Of a stretch of 5,378 nucleotides of DNA, positions 1 through 5,378 are shown piece by piece. The notes under the pieces are model-generated. The model was not told where the DNA came from, made no database searches, and saw only the letters and a program-made list of their open reading frames with translations. Origin of the DNA: PFL35 sp041550515 (GTDB lineage Archaea > Thermoplasmatota > E2 > DHVEG-1); NCBI GenBank assembly GCA_041550515.1, contig JBFEOQ010000082.1:1-5378 (forward strand), read 5' to 3'. Both the position numbers and the translations under genes were made by a program. Numbering within the stretch: the first letter of the stretch is position 1; every line of letters begins with the position of its first letter.

Positions 1-449
1 TTTCTATTGTTTAATAGTACTTGATTTAAATTTTGAAATTTTTCTTTTGAAGATGATGCTTTTCCACGTACAGGTATTGTGATTCCTAAATCTTTTTTTC
101 CCTTTATTGCTTCATTAAATATGTTATCTGGTTTTATTCCTAGTTGTATATTTTTAATTATTTTTTGAAAGTCACCTTGTATTATTCCAAAATCAGTTTT
201 ATTTTTTGCTATTTCATTTTCTATTTCATCATCTATTTTTCTAGCAATTTTACTGCCTATTCCTTTTACTATAAATGGATTTTTATTATATTCTTTCATG
301 TAGTATATTCCACTTTTTGGATTCATTAGATAATAGTCTCGGGTTAATCTTTGATTGTCTTTTCCAAATATTGCCTTCCATCCTTGAGGATTTTTTTTCC
401 CATCATTAATAATATCATTTAATATTTCATTTCGGTTTTTTATTTTCAA
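1..449 (-). CDS. Unrecognised protein, partial, C-terminus beyond the left edge
   Basis: An open minus-strand frame of 149 codons has no stop before base 1, so only the N-terminal part is visible. I do not recognise the family. The product is rich in Lys, Asn and Ile, mostly hydrophilic, with no signal peptide or membrane segment. Segments that look folded rather than random are NPQGWKAIFGKDNQ (residues about 20-33), NPKSGIYYMKEYNKNPF (about 43-59) and VKGIGSKIARKIDDEI (about 61-76). The last faintly resembles a helix-hairpin-helix with its GIG turn, but this is weak and no nucleic-acid role is claimed. The first in-frame start is TTG at 447-449, just after an in-frame TGA and without a Shine-Dalgarno. 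An ATG at 457-459 lies one frame away and would join this frame if the T6 run at 436-441 were one base shorter. A TATA-like box lies upstream at 497-505. That the gene is coding is fairly likely; its start is uncertain. Confidence 0.7.
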   Translation of the reverse strand, partial: MKIKNRNEILNDIINDGKKNPQGWKAIFGKDNQRLTRDYYLMNPKSGIYYMKEYNKNPFIVKGIGSKIARKIDDEIENEIAKNKTDFGIIQGDFQKIIKNIQLGIKPDNIFNEAIKGKKDLGITIPVRGKASSSKEKFQNLNQVLLNNR

Positions 450-496
450 TGTGAATCATAATAGTATCTAATTTTTATTATTTAAGTATTTTTTTT

Positions 497-505
497 ATTT
501 ATAAA
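497..505 (-). promoter_or_regulatory. Candidate TATA box for the left-edge gene
   Basis: The minus strand reads TTTATAAAT, a close match to the archaeal box A, preceded by ACAAGG where a BRE would sit. Its centre is 42 bases upstream of the ATG at 459. That is nearly the same distance as for the boxes before the 37-residue gene and the nucleotidyltransferase. Transcription would be expected to begin near 475, giving a leader of about 16 bases to that ATG. In such AT-rich DNA, TATA-like strings also occur by chance. Confidence 0.45.
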
Positions 506-593
506 CCTTGTTAAAGGAATAATATATAAAATGGAGAAAGGAAATTTTTTATAAAGAAGGTAAAATCTAAAATAATTTTTTTTTTAATAATTA

Positions 594-620
594 ACCCAAA
601 TTATATTTATTTCTTTGGGT
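594..620. repeat. Inverted repeat, 7-bp perfect arms
   Basis: ACCCAAA (594-600) and TTTGGGT (614-620) are perfect inverted arms around a 13-base AT-rich loop. They contain almost the only G/C bases in this spacer. On the plus strand the stem is followed by T8 (622-629), which looks like an intrinsic terminator, but no plus-strand gene lies to the left. On the minus strand no T-run follows the stem. It could be a folded element in the 3' end of the small gene's transcript, a terminator of an unseen plus-strand RNA, or chance. Confidence 0.35.
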
Positions 621-680
621 ATTTTTTTTATATATTTTTGTTTTTCATCTGAGATGTTATTCATTTTACCAACTTATTTT

Positions 681-794
681 TTATTTAATTTTTGCTGCAA
701 GGGCTTTTGCTCTATTTCCAACAACTAGACATTTTACTATACTTTCTACTTCTTTTGCTTCTTGTTCATTTGCTATTTGACCAACTATCATCAT
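681..794 (-). CDS. Small hypothetical protein, 37 residues
   Basis: This short frame encodes 37 residues from ATG at 794 to TAA at 681-683. It begins MMIVGQIANEQEAKE and ends CLVVGNRAKALAAKIK. I do not recognise it. Evidence for coding is mostly contextual. A GAGGAG ribosome binding site lies 9 bases before the ATG, and a TATA-like box sits about 41 bases upstream. The frame is visibly less AT-rich than the flanking spacers. Composition is sensible: alternating hydrophobic and charged residues suggest one or two amphipathic helices, with a single Cys22 and a basic C-terminus. There is no signal peptide or clear membrane span. A second ATG follows the first directly (789-791). The gene lies 121 bp downstream of ftsY with its own promoter-like signal, so it may be transcribed separately. 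It could be a free-standing small protein or the remnant of a longer one. Confidence 0.6.
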   Translation of the reverse strand: MMIVGQIANEQEAKEVESIVKCLVVGNRAKALAAKIK

Positions 795-803
795 TTTTTA
801 TCG

Positions 804-809
804 CTCCTC
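804..809 (-). promoter_or_regulatory. Ribosome binding site of the 37-residue gene
   Basis: The minus strand reads GAGGAG followed by nine bases and ATG at 794. GAGG can pair with the CCUC of the archaeal 16S 3' end. This site is the main reason for accepting so short a frame and for choosing the first of the two adjacent ATGs. Confidence 0.6.
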
Positions 810-830
810 AACTACTATTTTGTAAAAAGG

Positions 831-838
831 GTTTAAAA
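831..838 (-). promoter_or_regulatory. Candidate TATA box for the 37-residue gene
   Basis: The minus strand reads ACACC-TTTTAAAC, with a plausible BRE-like purine/C context before a TATA-like core. The centre lies about 41 bases before the ATG at 794. A start of transcription about 25 bases downstream would fall near 810, just before the GAGGAG site. The box is not a perfect consensus. Confidence 0.4.
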
Positions 839-915
839 GGTGTTGTTGTACATGTCTAGCCTTGTTTCTTTACGTATGTTATCGTAATTAATGAAAATGT
901 TAAAAATTTGATGGA

Positions 916-2205
916 TTATTCTTCTTGTCCAAAAATACTTTTAATCATCCATTCTGAATCAAAAGGAATTTGGTCTTCATATTTTTGACCAACACCAATA
1001 AAAAGAAGTGGTTTTCCGATTGTATATGCGACACTTAGAGCGCTTCCACCTTTTGCATCTGTATCTACTTTGGTAAGTATTACCCCATCGATTTCACATA
1101 CTTCGTTGAAACGCTTAGCTTGTTCTACTGCATCGTTTCCAGATAACGCATCTCCTACAAATAATATTAAATCTGGTTTAGAAACTCTTTTTATTTTAGC
1201 CATTTCATCCATAAGATTTATATTGGTTTGAACTCGCCCTGCTGTATCTAATAGAACTACATCTTTATGTTTTGCCTTTGCGTGGTCTATTGCATCATAT
1301 GCTACTGCTGCTGGATCAGCGCCGGGTCCATGTTTTATTATTTTTACACCAATTTTTTCTGCATGGATACTAAGTTGTTCTATAGCTCCTGCTCTAAATG
1401 TATCTCCTGCAGCCATTACACAACTATATCCATTTTTTTTAAGCATTGTTGCTATCTTTGCAATACTTAGTGTTTTTCCGCTTCCGTTAACTCCTATAAA
1501 CATTATAACAATAGGTTTTTCATGTTTTTTTATAAATTCAATAAAATCAAGTTCATTTGACATTAAAACATTTGAAATTGCATTTTTTAAAACCATTTCA
1601 ACTGTTTCACCGATTTTACCACGTTCTATACTTATATGTTTAAGTTCTTCTTTTATATCTTTTTTAATTGATTCAATAACACTGTATGCTACATCTGATT
1701 CAAGAAGTCCTACTTCTAAATCCCATAATAATTCATCGAGTTTATCATCACTTATTATTATTGTTGCTTTTTTATCTACTTGTAATACTTTTTCAATGCT
1801 ACGGCGGGTTTTTAGAGTATGGGTTAGTTCAGCTTCTATTGATCTTTCGATTTGTTTATCTAGTTCATCTTCTCTTTTCTTTCGATCTGCTTCTACTCTT
1901 TTTCGTCTCTCTTTATCTTCTTTCTTTTTAATGTTTTTTTCTTCTTTTTTATAAGTTGGTTTTTCTTTTTTTATTTCTAATGTTTTTTTAATTATACTCT
2001 TTTTTTCCGGTTTTATTTGTTTTATCTCTTCTTCTTTTTTTGTAGTTTGTTGTATTTTTTCCTTTATTGGTTTTACAATTAGTTCTGGTTTTTTTAATTC
2101 TTTTTCGTCTATTTCTTTTGGTTTTTCTTTTGCTAGTTCTGCTTCAAGTTCTGCTTCAAGTTTATTTTCAAATCCTTTAAGCTTTTTTTTTAAAAATTTA
2201 AACAT
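916..2205 (-). CDS. ftsY: Signal recognition particle receptor FtsY
   Basis: FtsY is the SRP GTPase receptor at the cytoplasmic membrane. It pairs with the SRP54/Ffh GTPase to hand ribosome-nascent chain complexes to the Sec translocon. The 429-residue product has a long charged N-terminal region (about 1-140), the helical N domain (about 150-225) and the G domain (about 230-429). Visible motifs are P-loop GVNGSGKT (238-245), DTFRAGA (268-274), DTAGR (320-324), TKVD (378-381), GGSALS (386-391) and the closing GVGQKYEDQIPFD segment (404-416), all characteristic of SRP GTPases. DTFRAGA has Gly where Ala is common. The N-terminus MFKFLKKKLKGFENKL could form a lipid-binding amphipathic helix. The charged region is unusually Lys-rich and net basic by count. 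The ATG at 2205 is preceded by AAAGGT eight bases upstream. It lies 33 bp after pfdA and is probably cotranscribed with it. Confidence 0.96.
   Translation of the reverse strand: MFKFLKKKLKGFENKLEAELEAELAKEKPKEIDEKELKKPELIVKPIKEKIQQTTKKEEEIKQIKPEKKSIIKKTLEIKKEKPTYKKEEKNIKKKEDKERRKRVEADRKKREDELDKQIERSIEAELTHTLKTRRSIEKVLQVDKKATIIISDDKLDELLWDLEVGLLESDVAYSVIESIKKDIKEELKHISIERGKIGETVEMVLKNAISNVLMSNELDFIEFIKKHEKPIVIMFIGVNGSGKTLSIAKIATMLKKNGYSCVMAAGDTFRAGAIEQLSIHAEKIGVKIIKHGPGADPAAVAYDAIDHAKAKHKDVVLLDTAGRVQTNINLMDEMAKIKRVSKPDLILFVGDALSGNDAVEQAKRFNEVCEIDGVILTKVDTDAKGGSALSVAYTIGKPLLFIGVGQKYEDQIPFDSEWMIKSIFGQEE
2137..2160. repeat. 12-bp tandem direct repeat inside ftsY
   Basis: The plus-strand unit TTCTGCTTCAAG occurs twice in direct succession, with partial matches of two bases on each side. 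It encodes the repeated EAEL within the LEAELEAELAKE segment near FtsY residues 16-27. Being a multiple of three, copy changes keep the frame. It is a local slippage-type duplication in the low-complexity N-terminal region. Confidence 0.85.
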
Positions 2206-2238
2206 AAATTGATACCTTTGTTACAAAATTTTATTTTA

Positions 2239-2652
2239 TTACTCTTCGTTTATCAATTCTTGAGCTTTTTCTGCCGCTTCTTCACCTTGTTTTTGAATGT
2301 TTTGCATCATTTCATTGAGTTTAGCAAGAGATTTTTCAATATTTTGTATTTTTTCATCTATTTTTTTTATGGCTTCGTCATATGTTTTTTCTGTTATGAT
2401 CCCTGCTCCTATATCAACTAAAATTTTTTCTTGTTTTTTTGTTATTGAATTAAGATATGTTCCTCCACCTATTGGATATATCATCTCGATTTCTTTTTCT
2501 AGTTTGTTTAATTGCTCGATTGTTAAACGTGCTTTGTTATAATCCATTATTGTTGCTTGTATATATTGAGATTGCATTTCTAATTGATTTAATTGTTCTT
2601 TACATTGTTCTACAATCATCATATATTTTGATGCTTCTTCCTCTTTTGTCAT
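2239..2652 (-). CDS. pfdA: Prefoldin subunit alpha
   Basis: Prefoldin alpha forms the core dimer of the archaeal alpha2-beta4 prefoldin. This jellyfish-shaped, ATP-independent chaperone holds unfolded proteins and passes them to the group II chaperonin. The 137-residue length is normal for the family. The layout is classical: an N-terminal coiled-coil helix (about 1-55, heptad-like Leu, Ile and Met), a central beta-hairpin region with YPIGGGTYLN (59-68) and ILVDIGAGIITEK (77-89), then a C-terminal coiled-coil helix (about 90-137) rich in Glu, Lys and Gln. The glycines of the VDIGAG turn are the family signature. The ATG at 2652 is used because the frame then matches family length; its Shine-Dalgarno is weak (GGAAG about nine bases upstream). 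A short leader frame ends one base before it. Downstream lies ftsY at a 33-bp gap, a pairing common in euryarchaea. Confidence 0.93.
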   Translation of the reverse strand: MTKEEEASKYMMIVEQCKEQLNQLEMQSQYIQATIMDYNKARLTIEQLNKLEKEIEMIYPIGGGTYLNSITKKQEKILVDIGAGIITEKTYDEAIKKIDEKIQNIEKSLAKLNEMMQNIQKQGEEAAEKAQELINEE

Positions 2653-2653
2653 T

Positions 2654-2686
2654 TTAATTACTTCCAGATATCATTTGATTTTTCAT
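2654..2686 (-). other. Possible 10-codon leader frame before pfdA
   Basis: ATG at 2686 opens a frame MKNQMISGSN that stops with TAA at 2654-2656, one base before the pfdA ATG. This is an arrangement that could couple translation. The strongest ribosome-binding-like motif of the gap, AGGTGG (2689-2694 on the minus strand), lies only two bases before this ATG, closer than normal, so initiation there is doubtful. Chance is a realistic explanation. Confidence 0.2.
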
Positions 2687-2743
2687 TGCCACCTAATAAA
2701 AAAAGGATTATTAATATTATCTATTATCTTACTGCGCTAATTA

Positions 2744-4129
2744 TTATTTTTTAATTTTTTTAATCAAATACTCTGTGATTTTTTTATAATTTAAAGCAAT
2801 TTCTTCTGCCTTATTTTTATCTTTCGATTCAGCATAAACTCTAAAAATAGGTTCTGTACCTGAAGGTCTCATTAGAACCCATCCATCTTTCAGATAAACT
2901 TTTACTCCATCTGTTTCATCTACTTGTTTAACTTTTTTATCTTTTTTAATTTGATGTGCAAGTGTTTTCATAACTAATTCTTTTTTATCATCTGGACATG
3001 ACATTTTTGTTTTATAAACTTCATATTTTGGTATTTCATCTATAAGTTCTGAGAGTTTTTTATTTTCTTTTGCCATTATCTCAAGTATTTTTGCGATACT
3101 CATTGCAGAATCGCGACAATATTGCATTTCAGGAAATATTAAACCCCCATTTTCTTCTCCACCAAAAACTGCATTTTCTTTTATCATTACTCGGGCTACA
3201 ATTGGTGAACCTACAGCTGTATGAATTACTTTTCCATTATTATTAAGGACTACATCATCAAAACAAGTAGATGTTGTAACAGGTGTAACTGCAATACCTC
3301 CATTTTCTTTTGTTGCATATTTTGCACCAAGTGCAAGTGTTTTATCACCCCATATATAGGTTCCTTTCTCGTCAATAAAAATGGCTCTATCTGCATCACC
3401 ATCTTGAACAACACCGATATCTGCTTTAACTTCTGGAACTTTTTTTATTAAAACACTTAGATTTTCTGGTAATGGTTCAGAGTTATGACCAGGAAATGTT
3501 CCATCAGGTTCACAAAAAAGATAAGTTGTTTTACAGCCAAGTTTTTCTAAAAGTTTAGGTGTAACAAGGCTTCCTGCCCCATTTCCACAATCAAGTACAA
3601 TATTGAATTTTTTATTTTTAATTTTATTTACATCGACTACTGTTAATATACTTTTTGTATAAAGATCAATTGCACCATTCCAAAAACTTACTTTACCAAC
3701 ATTTCTCCAATCAGAAAGTACAAATTTTTTTTCAAAATATATTTTTTCAATTTCATCTTCAATATCTTTTGTGAATTCTGTTCCATCGGCTGCAACGCCT
3801 TTTATACCATTAAAATGAGGTGGATTATGAGAAGCAGTAATTATAACTCCTGAATCAAAACCTTTTTCACGAACAGTATATTGTAGAGTTGGAGTTGGAA
3901 CTACTCCTATATCAGTAACATCGCATCCAGTAGCTAATAATCCTGCTGATATAGCGTTTTTAAGCATATCATTTGAAAGTCTTGCATCAGTTCCAATAGC
4001 CACCTTTGGTTTTTGAATTGTTCTTTTTAATAATGTTCCCCATGCTTTACCAATATCTAAAGCAAGATAACAGTTCATTTCTTTATTTACTACACCTCTG
4101 ATACCATTTGTACCAAATAGTTTACCCAT
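2744..4129 (-). CDS. glmM: Phosphoglucosamine mutase, archaeal GlmM type
   Basis: This is an alpha-D-phosphohexomutase, most likely interconverting glucosamine 6-phosphate and glucosamine 1-phosphate on the way to UDP-GlcNAc. Phosphomannomutase or phosphoglucomutase activity is possible, since archaeal members can be broad. The 461-residue protein has all four family signatures in order. They are the catalytic loop TASHNPP (98-104, phospho-acceptor Ser100), the Mg-binding DGDADR (243-248), the sugar-binding GEENGG (324-329) and the phosphate-binding RPSGTEP (421-427). The N-terminal GTNGIRG (6-12) also fits GlmM-type enzymes, and length is typical, so it appears intact and active. The start at 4129 is well supported: GGTGAT at 4135-4140 lies five bases upstream of the ATG. 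It follows the nucleotidyltransferase gene by 81 bp in the same direction, consistent with a shared pathway and probably one transcript. Confidence 0.93.
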   Translation of the reverse strand: MGKLFGTNGIRGVVNKEMNCYLALDIGKAWGTLLKRTIQKPKVAIGTDARLSNDMLKNAISAGLLATGCDVTDIGVVPTPTLQYTVREKGFDSGVIITASHNPPHFNGIKGVAADGTEFTKDIEDEIEKIYFEKKFVLSDWRNVGKVSFWNGAIDLYTKSILTVVDVNKIKNKKFNIVLDCGNGAGSLVTPKLLEKLGCKTTYLFCEPDGTFPGHNSEPLPENLSVLIKKVPEVKADIGVVQDGDADRAIFIDEKGTYIWGDKTLALGAKYATKENGGIAVTPVTTSTCFDDVVLNNNGKVIHTAVGSPIVARVMIKENAVFGGEENGGLIFPEMQYCRDSAMSIAKILEIMAKENKKLSELIDEIPKYEVYKTKMSCPDDKKELVMKTLAHQIKKDKKVKQVDETDGVKVYLKDGWVLMRPSGTEPIFRVYAESKDKNKAEEIALNYKKITEYLIKKIKK

Positions 4130-4134
4130 TCTAA

Positions 4135-4140
4135 ATCACC
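4135..4140 (-). promoter_or_regulatory. Ribosome binding site of glmM
   Basis: The minus strand reads GGTGAT, TTAGA, ATG. GGTGAT is fully complementary to the AUCACC portion of the archaeal 16S 3' end. It fixes the mutase start at 4129. Confidence 0.75.
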
Positions 4141-4210
4141 AACATATTTTATAATAATAAATGTGCAAATAAAGAAAGGAATAAAAATGATTTTCGATAA
4201 AAAATTGTGT

Positions 4211-5239
4211 TTAATTTTTAATAGGATTACCTATTTGTTTATCTGGATAATTATTAGGTTTAGGCTGAGTCCATATTAAGGTATTTTCTAAGGTAGTTTT
4301 TTCTTTTATTTTTTCATTGTCACCAATTACTACATTTTTTAATTTGCAACCTTCATTAATTTCAGAGTTTTCACCTGATATACAATTTGATAAAATTACA
4401 TTATTAGCAATTTTTACATTATCAAAAACTATAGTTTCTTTTATATTAGATTTATTACCAATATATACATTATCTCCAATTGATGATTTCTGTATACTTC
4501 CATTGATTTTACAGTTAATTCCTTTATAACTATCTAATTTTTTATTATCCAAAAGAAATTTATTAATTTCTAAATAACTACTGATTCGACCAATATCCAT
4601 CCAATATCCTTCAAATTTAAAACCATAAAAACGACCTGTATTTTTTATTATTTTTGGAAATATTTCTTTTTCCATTGATACTAATCTTCCTCTTTCAATA
4701 TAGTCTAAAATTTCTGGTTCTAAAAGATAAGCACCAGCGTTGATAAAATTTGATGGTGCCTCCTTAGGTTTTGGTTTTTCAACAAATCTGACAATATTTC
4801 CATCATTTTTAACATCTACAACACCAAACTCTGAAACATTTTCAACAGGCCAGAGAGAAATGGTAGATACAGAATTGTTTTTTTTATGAAACTTAATCAT
4901 TTTATCTAAATTTATAGAGCAAATTATATCACTATTAAGAACAAAAAAACGATCAGTTATATGTCTTTCTGCAAATTTTGTTGCCCCTCCCGTACCAAGA
5001 GGTGTTTTTTCATTGTTAATAATTATATCTTTACCACAGTTATTTTTGTTGAAATATTCTTCAATTTGATCTTTGAGATAATTTACTGCAAGTATTACTT
5101 TGTCTACTTCAGAAGGTAAAGAATCTATTAGATGCATAATCATAGGTTTATTTAAAATGGGTAAAAGTGATTTTGCTCGTGTATAGGTTAATGGTCTAAG
5201 TCTAGTTCCAAATCCACCTGCAAGAATTATTGCTTCCAT
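4211..5239 (-). CDS. Sugar-phosphate nucleotidyltransferase with beta-helix C-terminus
   Basis: This enzyme activates a sugar 1-phosphate with an NTP to give an NDP-sugar and pyrophosphate. The Rossmann-like nucleotidyltransferase domain (about 1-235) shows LAGGFGTRLRPLT (6-18), KSLLPILNKPM (23-33), LGTGGA (81-86), the metal-site NSD (102-104), VEKP (153-156), NAGAY (167-171) and GYWMDIG (211-217). A short left-handed beta-helix follows (about 240-322), with hexapeptide-like steps such as SIGDNVYIG and VVIGDNEKI. The pattern resembles mannose-1-phosphate guanylyltransferases and archaeal glucose-1-phosphate or GlcNAc-1-phosphate nucleotidyltransferases; sequence alone does not settle the substrate. 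At 342 residues it is shorter than bifunctional archaeal GlmU proteins (around 400), and no His is present after residue 240, so acetyltransferase activity is unlikely. The start at 5239 has GGAGG nine bases upstream. It is the first gene of the visible group, followed by glmM. Confidence 0.9.
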   Translation of the reverse strand: MEAIILAGGFGTRLRPLTYTRAKSLLPILNKPMIMHLIDSLPSEVDKVILAVNYLKDQIEEYFNKNNCGKDIIINNEKTPLGTGGATKFAERHITDRFFVLNSDIICSINLDKMIKFHKKNNSVSTISLWPVENVSEFGVVDVKNDGNIVRFVEKPKPKEAPSNFINAGAYLLEPEILDYIERGRLVSMEKEIFPKIIKNTGRFYGFKFEGYWMDIGRISSYLEINKFLLDNKKLDSYKGINCKINGSIQKSSIGDNVYIGNKSNIKETIVFDNVKIANNVILSNCISGENSEINEGCKLKNVVIGDNEKIKEKTTLENTLIWTQPKPNNYPDKQIGNPIKN

Positions 5240-5248
5240 TTTTTATAT

Positions 5249-5253
5249 CCTCC
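5249..5253 (-). promoter_or_regulatory. Ribosome binding site of the nucleotidyltransferase gene
   Basis: The minus strand reads GGAGG, then nine bases and ATG at 5239. GGAGG is the core Shine-Dalgarno motif. It agrees with the protein beginning MEAIILAGG, the usual N-terminus for this fold. Confidence 0.75.
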
Positions 5254-5276
5254 GATTTAAAAATATTTCAAGTATA

Positions 5277-5283
5277 CTTTATA
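5277..5283 (-). promoter_or_regulatory. Candidate TATA box for the nucleotidyltransferase gene
   Basis: The minus strand reads AAAC-TATAAAG. Its centre lies 41 bases before the ATG, so transcription would start near 5255, just upstream of the GGAGG site. This would drive the nucleotidyltransferase and probably glmM. Competing AT-rich strings nearby lower certainty. Confidence 0.4.
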
Positions 5284-5378
5284 GTTTATTACAACTTAAA
5301 TTTTTTTTAAAAAAACTATTTTTTTTAAAACTCAATATTATTTCATTTTAAAAAAATTTATTTTGTAAATTTATAAAA
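5284..5378. other. AT-rich intergenic region with A/T tracts
   Basis: No gene is visible on either strand here. Two T8 tracts followed by A-runs occur at 5301-5315 (T8A7) and 5319-5330 (T8A4), starting 18 bases apart. Long A/T tracts of this kind can bend DNA or exclude chromatin proteins upstream of a promoter. They may equally reflect base composition alone. Confidence 0.4.

Noticed and set aside
144..329. Plus-strand frame of 61 codons at the left end
   Set aside because: It is antisense to the better supported minus-strand partial gene, and its Phe/Tyr/Ile-rich product is what the complement of Lys/Asn/Ile codons gives.
584..664. Minus-strand frame of 26 codons (start MNNISDEKQKY) 16 bases after the 37-residue gene
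   Set aside because: There is no Shine-Dalgarno, the base composition matches the spacer, and a 26-codon open frame is expected by chance at this frequency. It would merit a look only if conserved in relatives.
795..915. Possible tRNA or C/D box RNA between ftsY and the small gene
   Set aside because: No cloverleaf arms, T-loop consensus, or C and D boxes could be found on either strand.
1267..1470. Plus-strand Cys-rich frame opposite ftsY
   Set aside because: It is a shadow frame opposite the P-loop part of FtsY, whose GTPase motifs prove the minus strand is coding; the Cys richness comes from reverse-complemented Ala/Gly codons.
1686..1931. Plus-strand Leu-rich frame resembling a membrane protein
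   Set aside because: Antisense of Lys/Glu-rich FtsY codons naturally reads as Leu/Phe-rich; there is no independent start signal.
2209..2657. Three plus-strand hydrophobic frames opposite pfdA
   Set aside because: All are antisense to prefoldin alpha and have the same codon-complement hydrophobicity.
2654..2716. Minus-strand open stretch ending LLGGNEKSNDIWK just before pfdA
   Set aside because: It follows in-frame stops, contains no ATG, GTG or TTG start, and its hydrophobic run derives from an A/T homopolymer.
3221..3451. Plus-strand frame opposite glmM
   Set aside because: It lies across the metal-binding loop region of an intact mutase on the minus strand, so it is a shadow.
4142..4156. 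TATA-like string TTATTATAAAATATG just before glmM as a separate promoter
   Set aside because: Its centre is about 20 bases from the ATG, so transcription would begin inside the gene and exclude the excellent GGTGAT site.

Overview
This window looks archaeal and most likely euryarchaeal. It encodes prefoldin alpha and an archaeal-type SRP receptor FtsY side by side. It also carries an archaeal-type phosphoglucosamine/phosphohexomutase and a sugar-phosphate nucleotidyltransferase. Ribosome binding sites (GGTGAT, GGAGG) complement the usual archaeal 16S 3' end. The DNA is very AT-rich, and all six recognised stop codons are TAA. The mutase sequence and the pfdA-ftsY pairing recall Thermoplasmatota or Methanomassiliicoccales-like lineages. 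That placement is an inference from memory of the families and is not secure.

Every supported gene lies on the minus strand, so transcription runs from the right edge to the left. From right to left: an AT-tract intergenic region with a candidate TATA box (5240-5378); a nucleotidyltransferase with a left-handed beta-helix tail (4211-5239); a GlmM-type mutase (2744-4129); a 91-bp gap with a possible 10-codon leader; prefoldin alpha (2239-2652); ftsY (916-2205); a 121-bp gap with a promoter; a 37-residue unknown protein (681-794); a 200-bp AT-rich spacer with one inverted repeat; and the 5' portion of an unrecognised gene that leaves the window at base 1.

The mutase and nucleotidyltransferase form a two-step module that isomerises a hexose(amine) 6-phosphate to the 1-phosphate and activates it to an NDP-sugar for glycoconjugates. 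Prefoldin alpha and FtsY form a protein-biogenesis pair: cytosolic chaperoning of nascent chains and membrane docking of SRP-ribosome complexes. The two left-hand genes have their own promoter-like elements and may be lineage-specific.

No mobile element, CRISPR array, tRNA or rRNA was seen. The best candidates for something undescribed are the 37-residue protein and the left-edge gene, whose start region may contain a one-base homopolymer frameshift.
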